The notes beneath the pieces were generated by a model. The model searched no databases, was not told where the DNA came from, and saw only the letters and a program-made list of their open reading frames with translations. Shown piece after piece: positions 1 to 7,840 of a stretch of DNA of 64,000 nucleotides; position 1 is the first letter of the stretch, and each line of letters begins with the position of its first letter. The translations under genes were made by a program, and so were the position numbers. Origin of the DNA: an uncultured Collinsella sp. (lineage in GTDB: Bacteria > Actinomycetota > Coriobacteriia > Coriobacteriales > Coriobacteriaceae); the NCBI GenBank assembly GCA_937925715.1, contig CALAMG010000034.1, positions 1 through 64,000 of the forward strand, written 5' to 3'.

Positions 1-235
1 GAGCGGGGGCTCCTATCTTTTTAGTGCCCTCGGATTGGGTCATAGTGTCTGTCGTGGCCGGGAAAGTGGGTCTTCCGTTCTTTTCACTAATCGGTCGATT
101 CGTCCCAGGAGGCTTGAACCCGAGAGGGGGCGAGCGTTTTGGGTCGTGGCTGTGGCGTTGTTTGCCGCGAATGTCCGCTTTGGGCGTATCATCGTGGGCA
201 TCTCGCATAACCTCGTTGCAAGGGAGATACGCCCC

Positions 236-1969
236 ATGGCTACAGAAAAGTCTTCTTCGCGCTCATGGATGTCCGATGCCGCGATCTATCAGATCTACCC
301 GCGCTCGTTTAAGGATTCGACTGGTTCGGGTCTGGGCGATATCGCGGGCATTACCCAGCAGATGGACTATCTTGAGCGGCTGGGTATCGAGGCCATCTGG
401 CTGAGCCCGTTTTACCCTTCGCCTCTTGTTGATGGCGGCTATGATGTGGCGGACTACTGCGATGTCGACCCACGTCTCGGCTCGCTTGACGACTTCGATG
501 ACATGATCGCTGCGGCTCACGCGCGCGGCATCAAGGTCATCGTCGACATCGTGCCCAACCATTCATCCAACCAGCACCCCTGGTTCAAAGCCGCTCTTGC
601 CGCCGGCCCCGGATCGCCCGAACGCGCCCGTTATATCTTCCGCGATGGTCGCGGCGAGCATGGCGAGCTGCCTCCCACCAATTGGAATGCCAACTTTGGC
701 GGCCCCGCATGGACGCGTGTTGCGGACGGTCAGTGGTATCTGCACATGTTTACGCCCGAGCAGCCGGACTTTGACTGGTCATGCCCTGAGGTTCACGCGC
801 TCTTTTGCGACGTCCTGGCGTTTTGGAGCGATCGAGGCGTCGACGGCTTTCGCATTGATGTGGCGCAGGGTCTCGCCAAGGATCTCGACCGCGATGACCT
901 CGACCGGTGGCATCTCGCCGAGGGCGATGACATGGTTGACGACGGCACCCATCCGCTGTGGGACCGCAATGAGGTCCACGAGATCTATCGCGAGTGGCGC
1001 CGCGTGTTCGACCGCTATAATCCGCCGCGCAGTGCCGTTGCCGAGGCGTGGGTGCTGCCCGAGCGCCAGTATCTCTACGCGCGTCCCAGCGAGCTTGGCC
1101 AGACATTCAACTTTGAGTTTGCCAAGGCCACTTGGACCTATGATGACATGCACACTGCAATCGAGAAGGGCTTGAAGGCAGCCGTCGAATCCGATTCCGC
1201 CTCGACCTGGGTACTCTCCAACCACGACGTGCCGCGCGTGGCGACACGCTATGCCCTGCCGCAAATCAAGGCGACGCGCTACCACCAGATTGCGCTCGAC
1301 TGGCTCTTGCGCGACGGGTCGTCTTATGACGAGGACCGTGAACTCGGCGAGCGCCGCGCGCGGGCGGCCCTTTTGCTTGAGCTGGCGCTTCCGGGCTCGG
1401 CATACGTGTATCAGGGTGAGGAGCTCGGCCTTTTTGAGGTGGCTGATATCCCGTGGGCTGCACTCGAAGACCCTGCTGCGACCAATACGCACGGACCGAA
1501 GCGTGAGAAGGGGCGCGACGGCTGTCGTGTGTCCCTGCCGTGGGTGGCGGCGGACGATCCCGCGCATGGCGGATCGTTTGGGTTTTCGCCGGCAGACGCC
1601 GATGCGGCGCCCCATCTGCCGCAGCCTGCATGGTTTTCCGATTATGCTGCCGATAGGGAAGAAGTGGACCCGACATCGATGCTTGCGCTCTATCGTGACG
1701 CCCTCTGGCTGCGGCGCAAGCTGCGCGGGTGCGCCAACGATCTTGCGTGGCTCGATCTTGACGGGCGCACCGGTCTTGCGGATGGTGCCGAGGGCGCTGA
1801 GGGCGGCGTCATCGCCTATCGCCGCGATAACGGCTGGGCGTGTGTGACGAACTTCGGTGCAGCACCCGTGGAGCTGCCGGCGGGCAGGGTCCTGCTCACC
1901 TCATCACCGCTTGCAGACGGCAGGCTCGCGCAGGACAGCTCTGCCTGGATCATGCTCGGTGAGATGTAG
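236..1969 (+). CDS. GH13 alpha-glucosidase (oligo-1,6-glucosidase type)
   Basis: A 577-aa cytoplasmic glycoside hydrolase family 13 enzyme, expected to release glucose from short alpha-glucosides such as isomaltose, maltose or sucrose. All four GH13 signatures are visible: DIVPNHSS near residue 105, GFRIDVA with the nucleophile Asp near 208, AVAEAW with the acid/base Glu near 269, and LSNHD near 330. A C-terminal beta domain follows. The open frame extends upstream to position 35, but the ATG at 236 is chosen because AGGGAG lies 9 nt before it and the GH13 homology (AIYQIYPRSF) begins just after it. No signal peptide is seen. It stands alone, with no sugar transporter beside it. The exact substrate cannot be read from sequence. 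Confidence 0.9.
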   Translation: MATEKSSSRSWMSDAAIYQIYPRSFKDSTGSGLGDIAGITQQMDYLERLGIEAIWLSPFYPSPLVDGGYDVADYCDVDPRLGSLDDFDDMIAAAHARGIKVIVDIVPNHSSNQHPWFKAALAAGPGSPERARYIFRDGRGEHGELPPTNWNANFGGPAWTRVADGQWYLHMFTPEQPDFDWSCPEVHALFCDVLAFWSDRGVDGFRIDVAQGLAKDLDRDDLDRWHLAEGDDMVDDGTHPLWDRNEVHEIYREWRRVFDRYNPPRSAVAEAWVLPERQYLYARPSELGQTFNFEFAKATWTYDDMHTAIEKGLKAAVESDSASTWVLSNHDVPRVATRYALPQIKATRYHQIALDWLLRDGSSYDEDRELGERRARAALLLELALPGSAYVYQGEELGLFEVADIPWAALEDPAATNTHGPKREKGRDGCRVSLPWVAADDPAHGGSFGFSPADADAAPHLPQPAWFSDYAADREEVDPTSMLALYRDALWLRRKLRGCANDLAWLDLDGRTGLADGAEGAEGGVIAYRRDNGWACVTNFGAAPVELPAGRVLLTSSPLADGRLAQDSSAWIMLGEM

Positions 1970-2060
1970 GGGCATCTCGCTGCGAGCCTGCGTTTGTTCG
2001 CGCCTTTCGTGACGACTGATGCCCTCGCGAGAGCGTCGCAAAACTTTTCAAAAAAAGTTC

Positions 2061-2089
2061 TTGCATAGGATGCGGGCATCACGTAAGAT
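2061..2089 (+). promoter_or_regulatory. Promoter of the tRNA pair
   Basis: TTGCAT (2061-2066) and TAAGAT (2084-2089) are separated by 17 nt, a good sigma-70-type promoter 12 nt upstream of the first tRNA. Confidence 0.6.
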
Positions 2090-2101
2090 TAATCCTCGTA
2101 A

Positions 2102-2177
2102 GCGGACATGGCTCAGTTGGTAGAGCACAACCTTGCCAAGGTTGGGGTCGCGGGTTCGAGCCCCGTTGTCCGCTCCA
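2102..2177 (+). tRNA. tRNA-Gly (GCC)
   Basis: This is a 76-nt cloverleaf. The acceptor stem is GCGGACA/TGTCCGC, the anticodon GCC sits in the loop of CCTTGCCAAGG, the T-arm contains GGTTCGAGCC, and the 3' CCA is encoded. It is followed 3 nt later by a second tRNA and is probably co-transcribed with it. Confidence 0.95.
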
Positions 2178-2180
2178 TTT

Positions 2181-2255
2181 GGGCGTTTAGCTCAGGGGGA
2201 GAGCGCTTCCCTGACACGGAAGAGGTCAGAAGTTCAAATCTTCTAACGCCCACCA
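2181..2255 (+). tRNA. tRNA-Val (GAC)
   Basis: This is a 75-nt cloverleaf. The acceptor stem is GGGCGTT/AACGCCC, the anticodon GAC sits in CCCTGACACGG, the T-loop is GTTCAAATC, and CCA is encoded. Confidence 0.95.
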
Positions 2256-2263
2256 AATGTTCG

Positions 2264-2300
2264 CAGCTCAGAGGCTATGTCCTCTGAGCTGTTTTGTTTT
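2264..2300 (+). terminator. Rho-independent terminator of the tRNA operon
   Basis: A perfect 11-bp stem (CAGCTCAGAGG / CCTCTGAGCTG) with a 6-nt loop is followed by TTTTGTTTT. Confidence 0.85.
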
Positions 2301-2866
2301 GCTACCAAGCACGCCGTCAAATATGCCAGCAAATATTGATCCAAGGTCCCCGTAGAGGTGCCGGCAGGTTGCATACGTCCTGGCCGACCGTGACCGCAAC
2401 ATGTTGGTCAAGCATAATCTTTTGGATTCTTTTGGCGTGAGCGGCTTGGTTTTGGTAGGATTTGTCAGCGGCTTGACTAAGGGGGTTTTATAACTGCCAT
2501 GCAGGTAGCCGTGTTGGTAACGTTTTACCGACTTGCCAAGAACCCCTCATAATTAATGCGTCTGCAAAATGACTAATTGCTTTGACCTGCTGAAACACTA
2601 TATGTTGTGTTTGACCTAAAAAAAGAATACAGGATATAGATGCCTCTTTGTCGTATGATAGATGACGGACAGAGAACGAGGACCTTATTCGCCCCATTTG
2701 GATGGATCTTCGAGCCCCTTGATTGGCTGCGAGGATTGTCCGCATGAGGGCCTATGGTTTTCGAAAACACAGATTGCGCGACGGCGCCGCAAGACAGGGG
2801 CAAGCCCTGCCGGGTATCGTTTGGCTCTGAAGCGCAATACGATTTCGACGCGAAAGAGGCAAGAGG
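2301..2866 (+). other. Intergenic region and long 5' leader of nrdD
   Basis: There is no convincing gene in these 566 nt. The first part (2301-2580) shows nothing I can name. From 2581 it holds the NrdR-type box and a putative promoter (TTGACC at 2611-2616, GATATA or TATAGA around 2633-2640). About 220 nt of leader then precedes nrdD, with a CAGGG/CCCTG hairpin near 2795-2812 and an ATCGT/ACGAT pairing near 2816-2853. I could not match the leader to a known riboswitch class. Confidence 0.5.
2595..2610 (+). promoter_or_regulatory. NrdR box upstream of nrdD
   Basis: ACACTATATGTTGTGT is a near-exact match to the NrdR consensus ACACWATATATWGTGT. It lies just upstream of the putative -35 hexamer. 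A weaker, half-matching second site lies at about 2629-2644, overlapping the putative -10. NrdR is the dATP/ATP-sensing repressor of ribonucleotide reductase genes, so the site fits the downstream gene exactly. Confidence 0.8.
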
Positions 2867-5089
2867 ATGAAGATCATCAAGCGCAGCGGCACCGAGGTTG
2901 TCTTTGACATCGATAAGATTGTCAATGCCATCCGCGCCGCAAACTTGGAGGTCGAGGAGAGCTCTCGTCTTACCGACCGCCAGGTGGTTTACGCGGCACA
3001 AAACGTCGCCGAGGCATGCGAGAACGCGGGCCACACCGTGTCGGTCGAGGAGATTCAGGATCTGGTCGAGGACGAGATTATGCGTCTCGACTGCTACGAG
3101 GTTGCCCGCCACTACATCATCTATCGCTATGTTCAGAGCCTGAAGCGCCAGAAGAACACGACCGACGACAAGATTCTGTCGCTGATTGAGTGCAACAACG
3201 AAGAGGTCAAGCAGGAGAACTCCAACAAGAACCCGACCGTCAATTCCGTTCAGCGTGACTACATGGCCGGCGAGATCTCCAAGGACCTGACCCAGCGTGT
3301 GCTGCTGCCCCAGGAGATTGTGGATGCTCACAATGAGGGTCTGATTCACTTCCATGATTCGGACTACTTTGCCCAGCACATGCATAACTGCGACCTGGTG
3401 AACCTGGAGGATATGCTCCAGAACGGTACTGTTATTTCGGGCACGCTGATCGAGAAGCCGCACAGCTTCTCGACTGCCTGCAACATCGCGACGCAGATCA
3501 TCGCTCAGGTTGCTTCCTCCCAGTACGGTGGCCAGTCGATTTCGCTGACCCATCTTGCCCCGTTCGTCGAGGTGAGCCGTCAAAAGATTCGCGGCGAGGT
3601 CGCCCGCGAGCTCGAGGAGCTCGGCGTTTCCGCATCTCCCGAAAAGGTCCGCGAGGTTGTTGAGGACCGCCTGCGTGACGAGATCCGTCGCGGCGTTCAG
3701 ACGATTCAGTATCAGGTCGTGACCCTTATGACCACGAATGGCCAGGCGCCGTTCGTGACGGTCTTTATGTATCTCAATGAGGCCCGTACGCCCCAGGAGA
3801 AGCACGACCTTGCCATGATTGTGGAGGAGACGCTTCGTCAGCGCTATGAGGGCGTTAAGAACGAAGCCGGCGTGTGGATCACCCCGGCGTTCCCCAAGCT
3901 CATCTACGTGCTCGAGGACGATAACGTTCACGAGGATTCCCCGTACTTCTACCTGACTCAGCTGGCTGCGAAGTGCACCGCCAAGCGCATGGTGCCCGAC
4001 TACATCTCCGAGAAGAAGATGCGCGAGCTCAAGCTGTCGAAGGGCGAGACCGCGGGCAACGGCGACTGCTATACCTGCATGGGTTGCCGCAGTTTCCTGA
4101 CGCCTGACCGTTCGGGCAACGGCTTTAACAATGTCGCCAACGCGCTGAACTACGACCCGGCCAAGCCTAAGTACTACGGTCGCTTTAACCAGGGCGTTGT
4201 GACCATCAACCTGCCCGATGTCGCACTGAGCTCGCATCAGGACATGGACAAGTTCTGGAAGATCTTCGACGAGCGCCTTGAGCTGTGCCACCGCGCCCTG
4301 CTGTGCCGTCATGAGCGTCTGATGGGTACGCTTTCGGATGCCGCACCGATTCTTTGGCAGTACGGTGCCCTCGCCCGCCTGAAGAAGGGCGAGACGATCG
4401 ACAAGCTGCTCGTGGGCGGTTACTCCACCATTAGTCTGGGTTATGCCGGCCTGTATGAGTGCGTCAAGTACATGACGGGCCACAGCCACACCGAGAAGGA
4501 GGGCACGCCCTTTGCCATGGCCGTCATGCAGCGCATGAACGACAAGTGCGCGGAGTGGAAGGCCGAAAGCGATATTGACTTCTCGCTGTACGGTACCCCG
4601 CTTGAGTCGACGACCTACAAGTTCGCCAAGTGCCTGCAGCGCCGTTTTGGCATCATCCCGGGCGTGACGGACAAGGGCTACATCACCAACAGCTACCACG
4701 TCCACGTGTCCGAGGAGATCGACGCATTCGACAAGCTCAAATTCGAGGGTATGTTCCAGCAGCTTTCGCCGGGCGGTGCCATCTCCTACGTCGAGGTTCC
4801 CAACATGCAGGACAACCTCAAGGCTGTCATCCGCGTGATGCAGTACATCTACGACAACATCATGTACGCCGAGCTCAACACCAAGAGCGACTACTGCCAG
4901 GTGTGCGGCTACGACGGTGAGATCAAGATTGTCGAGGATGACGGCAAGCTGGTGTGGGAGTGCCCCAACTGCGGCAACCGCGATCAGGAGAAGATGAACG
5001 TCGCCCGTCGTACGTGCGGCTACATCGGTACTCAATTCTGGAACCAGGGCCGAACCGAGGAGATCCGCGACCGCGTGCTGCATCTCTAA
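2867..5089 (+). CDS. nrdD: Anaerobic ribonucleoside-triphosphate reductase (class III), large subunit
   Basis: This 740-aa glycyl-radical enzyme reduces NTPs to dNTPs under anaerobic conditions. An N-terminal ATP-cone (KRSGTEVVFDIDKIVNAI, residues 4-21) provides allosteric control. The catalytic barrel follows. The C-terminus carries a CxxC...CxxC zinc site (C678/C681, C699/C702, approximate numbering) and the glycyl radical loop RRTCGYIG with the radical Gly near 717. Length is typical for the family. The ATG at 2867 is preceded by AAAGAGG. The activase NrdG is encoded about 430 nt downstream. The last ten codons form the start of a long quasi-palindrome (see findings). Confidence 0.97.
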   Translation: MKIIKRSGTEVVFDIDKIVNAIRAANLEVEESSRLTDRQVVYAAQNVAEACENAGHTVSVEEIQDLVEDEIMRLDCYEVARHYIIYRYVQSLKRQKNTTDDKILSLIECNNEEVKQENSNKNPTVNSVQRDYMAGEISKDLTQRVLLPQEIVDAHNEGLIHFHDSDYFAQHMHNCDLVNLEDMLQNGTVISGTLIEKPHSFSTACNIATQIIAQVASSQYGGQSISLTHLAPFVEVSRQKIRGEVARELEELGVSASPEKVREVVEDRLRDEIRRGVQTIQYQVVTLMTTNGQAPFVTVFMYLNEARTPQEKHDLAMIVEETLRQRYEGVKNEAGVWITPAFPKLIYVLEDDNVHEDSPYFYLTQLAAKCTAKRMVPDYISEKKMRELKLSKGETAGNGDCYTCMGCRSFLTPDRSGNGFNNVANALNYDPAKPKYYGRFNQGVVTINLPDVALSSHQDMDKFWKIFDERLELCHRALLCRHERLMGTLSDAAPILWQYGALARLKKGETIDKLLVGGYSTISLGYAGLYECVKYMTGHSHTEKEGTPFAMAVMQRMNDKCAEWKAESDIDFSLYGTPLESTTYKFAKCLQRRFGIIPGVTDKGYITNSYHVHVSEEIDAFDKLKFEGMFQQLSPGGAISYVEVPNMQDNLKAVIRVMQYIYDNIMYAELNTKSDYCQVCGYDGEIKIVEDDGKLVWECPNCGNRDQEKMNVARRTCGYIGTQFWNQGRTEEIRDRVLHL

Positions 5090-5284
5090 TACCGCTCCGG
5101 GGCTGAGCCGGGAGGGCCGCTTGGGCATTTGCTCGCTATTTCGGACAGTCCTGCGCAAGACGAAGGCCACATTAAGTGGCCTTCTTTGCGTGCGGAACTC
5201 ATATCGAGCAAAAGCCCAAGCGGCCCTCTCGGCTCAGCCAAGTTGACGTAGCTGAGATGCGGCATGCGGTCTGCTCACTCCTCG
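5055..5284. repeat. Long quasi-palindrome at the 3' end of nrdD
   Basis: The left arm 5055-5170 includes the last codons and stop of nrdD. The right arm 5176-5284 is an imperfect reverse complement of it over more than 100 nt. Shared blocks include CCCAAGCGGCCCTC, CGGCTCAGCC, GAGATGC-GCA-GCGGTC and the perfect inner 9-bp stem. The remainder up to 5417 contains no gene I can support. Confidence 0.8.
5162..5190 (+). terminator. Terminator of nrdD
   Basis: GAAGGCCAC / GTGGCCTTC form a perfect 9-bp stem with loop ATTAA, followed by a short T-run. It is the centre of the larger quasi-palindrome. Confidence 0.7.
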
Positions 5285-5417
5285 AAGTTCGTAGCGGAGA
5301 TAATTCGAGCTGCAGCTGCGATTTACTTGCGATGGCGGTTGAGCCGCAACCCAGTTTTTATTAGATCTCGAACCCTATGCTCGATGTTCGCTTCGTTCAT
5401 TGAGTTACCCTTTGCAT

Positions 5418-5501
5418 GAGGCCGGGACATATCGTCCCGCCCGCAGTTTCGCAGGCCGAAGGCCGAGAATGTTTGAGGACGGGATGATATGTCCCGACCT
5501 C
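5418..5501. repeat. Large hairpin immediately upstream of the nrdG ribosome binding site
   Basis: The arms 5418-5441 and 5476-5501 pair over about 24 bp (core CGGGACATATC / GATATGTCCCG, wobble pairs tolerated). The loop of about 34 nt contains its own GGCC-GAA-GGCC mini-hairpin. The structure ends 2 nt before AGGAGAG, the nrdG Shine-Dalgarno, so it could act as a terminator, processing site or translation modulator. Confidence 0.7.
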
Positions 5502-5516
5502 CCAGGAGAGTTACCT

Positions 5517-6098
5517 ATGAACTACGCGAACATTAAGTATTTCGACATTGCTGATGGGGAAGGCGTTCGTACTTCTCTGTTTGTGAGCGGGTGCCGTCGT
5601 GGGTGCAAGAATTGCTTTAACTCTGTCGCGTGGGATTTTGCTGCGGGTGAGCCGTTCGATCGTGCCGTCGAGGACAAGATTATCGAGAGTCTCGATCATC
5701 CCTTTATCGATGGCCTGACGATTCTGGGCGGCGAGCCTATGGAGCCCGAGAATCAGGCGGGGCTCGTTGACTTTATCGAACGCGTGCGTGCGGCCTATCC
5801 TGCGGGGTCGGGCAAGACCATTTGGTGCTTTACCGGCGACGTGCTCGAGGAGCTTATGCCGGGCGGTCGCCACCATACCGAGGCGACGGACCGTATCCTT
5901 GCCTGCCTCGATATGTTGGTGGATGGCCCGTTTGTTCAGGATCTGTACGATATCTCATTGCGTTTTAGAGGCTCGAGTAACCAGCGTGTGATCGATATGA
6001 ACGCTACGCGCGACCGTGCTGAGCGCGAGGGTGTTGCGCTTTGTGATGCGGTTGAACTTTGGCGGGACGATCCAGTCTATTCGACCCATACTATGTAG
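5517..6098 (+). CDS. nrdG: Anaerobic ribonucleotide reductase activating protein
   Basis: This 193-aa radical SAM enzyme generates the glycyl radical on NrdD. The CX3CX2C cluster motif CRRGCKNC lies at residues 29-36, followed by the SAM-binding LGGEPM motif. It is slightly longer than typical NrdG (about 155-180 aa). The frame is open upstream to 5400, but the ATG at 5517 is preceded by AGGAGAG and the conserved N-terminus MNYANIKYFDIADGEGVRTS begins there, so 5517 is the start. It is separated from nrdD by hairpin-rich DNA rather than overlapping it. Confidence 0.93.
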   Translation: MNYANIKYFDIADGEGVRTSLFVSGCRRGCKNCFNSVAWDFAAGEPFDRAVEDKIIESLDHPFIDGLTILGGEPMEPENQAGLVDFIERVRAAYPAGSGKTIWCFTGDVLEELMPGGRHHTEATDRILACLDMLVDGPFVQDLYDISLRFRGSSNQRVIDMNATRDRAEREGVALCDAVELWRDDPVYSTHTM

Positions 6099-6164
6099 CT
6101 TGTGGCCGATGCCAAAGGGCGTGGTACCATAGCGCGAACGCAAAATCGGAAAAGTGAGGCCCAG

Positions 6165-6722
6165 ATGATCGATCAGGAAAAAGTCGAGGCCGCCATTAAG
6201 CTGTTGCTTGAGGGCATAGGCGAGGACCCAACTCGTGAGGGCCTGCTGGAGACCCCGGCGCGCGTTGCCCGTATGTATGGTGAGATCGCCGGCGGTATGG
6301 ACCAGAGTGCCGAGGAGCACCTGTCCAAAACCTTTGCCGTCGCTTCGAACGATTTGGTTATCGAGCGCGACATCACGTTCTACTCGCTGTGCGAGCACCA
6401 TTTGCTGCCGTTTTATGGCAAGGCCGCCATTGGCTATATCCCTAACGGTCGGGTGGCTGGGCTTTCCAAGCTCGCCCGCACGGTTGAGGTTTATGCCCGC
6501 CGTCTGCAGCTGCAGGAGCAGCTGTGTGCGCAGGTTGCCGACGCTCTCATGGATTATCTCGCTCCCCAGGGAGCGATTGTGCTCATGGAAGCCGAGCATA
6601 TGTGCATGACCATGCGCGGCGTGCAAAAGCCTGGCACCAAGACCGTGACGCTCGCTCGCCGCGGCGTCTTTGAGACCGATTCCGCGCTCGAGGAGCGTTT
6701 CTTTAGGATGCTGGGCCGCTAA
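6165..6722 (+). CDS. folE: GTP cyclohydrolase I
   Basis: A 185-aa enzyme converting GTP to 7,8-dihydroneopterin triphosphate, the first step of folate synthesis. The zinc ligands are visible: Cys76 and His79 in CEHHLLPFYG, and Cys near 147 in HMCMTMRG. The start ATG at 6165 has AGTGAGG upstream. The open frame reaches back to 6102 but without a ribosome binding site. It heads a folate operon with the HD hydrolase (1-nt gap) and folB. Confidence 0.95.
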   Translation: MIDQEKVEAAIKLLLEGIGEDPTREGLLETPARVARMYGEIAGGMDQSAEEHLSKTFAVASNDLVIERDITFYSLCEHHLLPFYGKAAIGYIPNGRVAGLSKLARTVEVYARRLQLQEQLCAQVADALMDYLAPQGAIVLMEAEHMCMTMRGVQKPGTKTVTLARRGVFETDSALEERFFRMLGR

Positions 6723-6723
6723 C

Positions 6724-7305
6724 ATGAGGGTCGTCAACGACTTTGCATCGAGGACCGATGAGGGGACGTCGCGTCGCGGCTTTATGGCTTCGGGCTTGGC
6801 TCCCTTTGGTGCCATGCCTCGCATTGATTACATTTGTGCCAACGGGCTGTTCCGGCGGCATCTGGGCAACATTGCGCAGTTGGAATCGGGGCGCATCTTC
6901 TGCCGCCACGGTATTGACCATCTGCTCGATGTCGCTCGCATTATGTGGATCAAAAATCTCGAGGAGCGGCTCGAATTTGACCGCGAGGTCATCTACGCCA
7001 CGGCACTTCTTCACGATATCGGCAAAGATGAACAGTATGAATCGGGTATATCCCATGATGTTGCAAGCGAACGCGTCGCTGATGCGATTCTCGGCGGCAT
7101 GCCCGATGATGTGGCGTTTGAGCCGGCCGATGCCGCAGCCATTAAGACGGCCATTCTGGGCCATCGAAAGCTGCGCGTGAACAGCCAACCGCTTGAGCGT
7201 CTGCTCTATGCAGCCGACAAAGCGTCGCGCGCCTGCTTTGCATGCCCCGCGCGCAATGCTTGCAACTGGAGCGATGATAAAAAGAACCTGTCGATTCGCG
7301 TGTAG
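6724..7305 (+). CDS. HD-domain phosphohydrolase in the folate operon
   Basis: A 193-aa protein with an HD metal-dependent phosphohydrolase fold: FCRHGIDH, then LLHDIGKDE near residue 97, then ILGHRKL. The start ATG follows the folE stop by one base, so translation is probably coupled. The position between folE and folB suggests a role in removing phosphates from dihydroneopterin triphosphate, a step with no universally conserved enzyme; this is inference. The C-terminus has CFACPARNAC, a four-residue-spaced pair of Cys-containing motifs of unknown role. Confidence 0.75.
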   Translation: MRVVNDFASRTDEGTSRRGFMASGLAPFGAMPRIDYICANGLFRRHLGNIAQLESGRIFCRHGIDHLLDVARIMWIKNLEERLEFDREVIYATALLHDIGKDEQYESGISHDVASERVADAILGGMPDDVAFEPADAAAIKTAILGHRKLRVNSQPLERLLYAADKASRACFACPARNACNWSDDKKNLSIRV

Positions 7306-7348
7306 TTAGTTTGCGCGGTCGGGGTTCTAAACGAAGGAGACGATCGCG

Positions 7349-7834
7349 ATGAGCAATAAGAAACTGCCCGAGAATGCAACCAAGACTGAAGGCGCCGAGC
7401 TCGCCCGCCGTGGAAGGGGCGAAATATCCACCGCAACGGCGGTACCCCACGTGAGCTATGACGATCTGCGCCATGCTGACCGCATTACTATCGACGGTCT
7501 CGAGGTCTTTGCCAACCACGGCGTGTATCCCGAAGAGAACGCGCTGGGCCAGAAGTTCATCGTGTCCTTGGTGCTCTATGCCGACCTGCGTGCAGCGGGG
7601 GAGCACGATAACCTGGACGCTTCGATTGACTACGGCTCGGTGTGCCACGATGTCGATGGCTATCTGCGCGAGCATACGTTTAAACTCATCGAGGCGGCAG
7701 CCGAGGGTGTGGCCCAGATGCTGCTGCGTCGTTACCCCTTGCTGCTTGGCGTGCGCGTTAAGCTCGATAAGCCTTGGGCTCCCGTCGGTCTTCCCCTGGC
7801 AAGCTGCGGCGTCGAGATCGAGCGCGTACGCTAA
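7349..7834 (+). CDS. folB: Dihydroneopterin aldolase
   Basis: A 161-aa protein of the FolB family, which cleaves 7,8-dihydroneopterin to 6-hydroxymethyl-dihydropterin and glycolaldehyde. The core begins near residue 46 (DRITIDGLEVFANHGVYPEE) and contains the catalytic Glu region NALGQKF and the Lys in KLDKPWAP. The first ~40 residues (rich in K, E, R, G) are an extension absent from most FolB proteins. The annotated start has AAGGAGA 8 nt upstream, so the extension is probably real. No folP, folK or folC lies in the window after it. Confidence 0.9.
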   Translation: MSNKKLPENATKTEGAELARRGRGEISTATAVPHVSYDDLRHADRITIDGLEVFANHGVYPEENALGQKFIVSLVLYADLRAAGEHDNLDASIDYGSVCHDVDGYLREHTFKLIEAAAEGVAQMLLRRYPLLLGVRVKLDKPWAPVGLPLASCGVEIERVR

Positions 7835-7840
7835 CCGGTT

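Noticed and set aside
2780..2866. Possible cobalamin-type riboswitch in the nrdD leader
   Set aside because: A CAGGG/CCCTG hairpin and GCCGC stretch are present, but the conserved AdoCbl-box order is not, so I only report an unassigned structured leader.
2573..5170. A very long open frame (865 codons) on the minus strand opposite nrdD
   Set aside because: The plus strand encodes a complete NrdD with all motifs. The opposite frame is Leu/Val/Ala/Asp-rich and repetitive, the typical shadow of high-GC codon bias, with no recognisable motif.
5176..5364. A 62-codon open frame with KPKRPSRLS similarity to an antisense frame of nrdD
   Set aside because: The similarity is explained by the DNA quasi-palindrome around 5055-5284, not by a protein-coding duplication.
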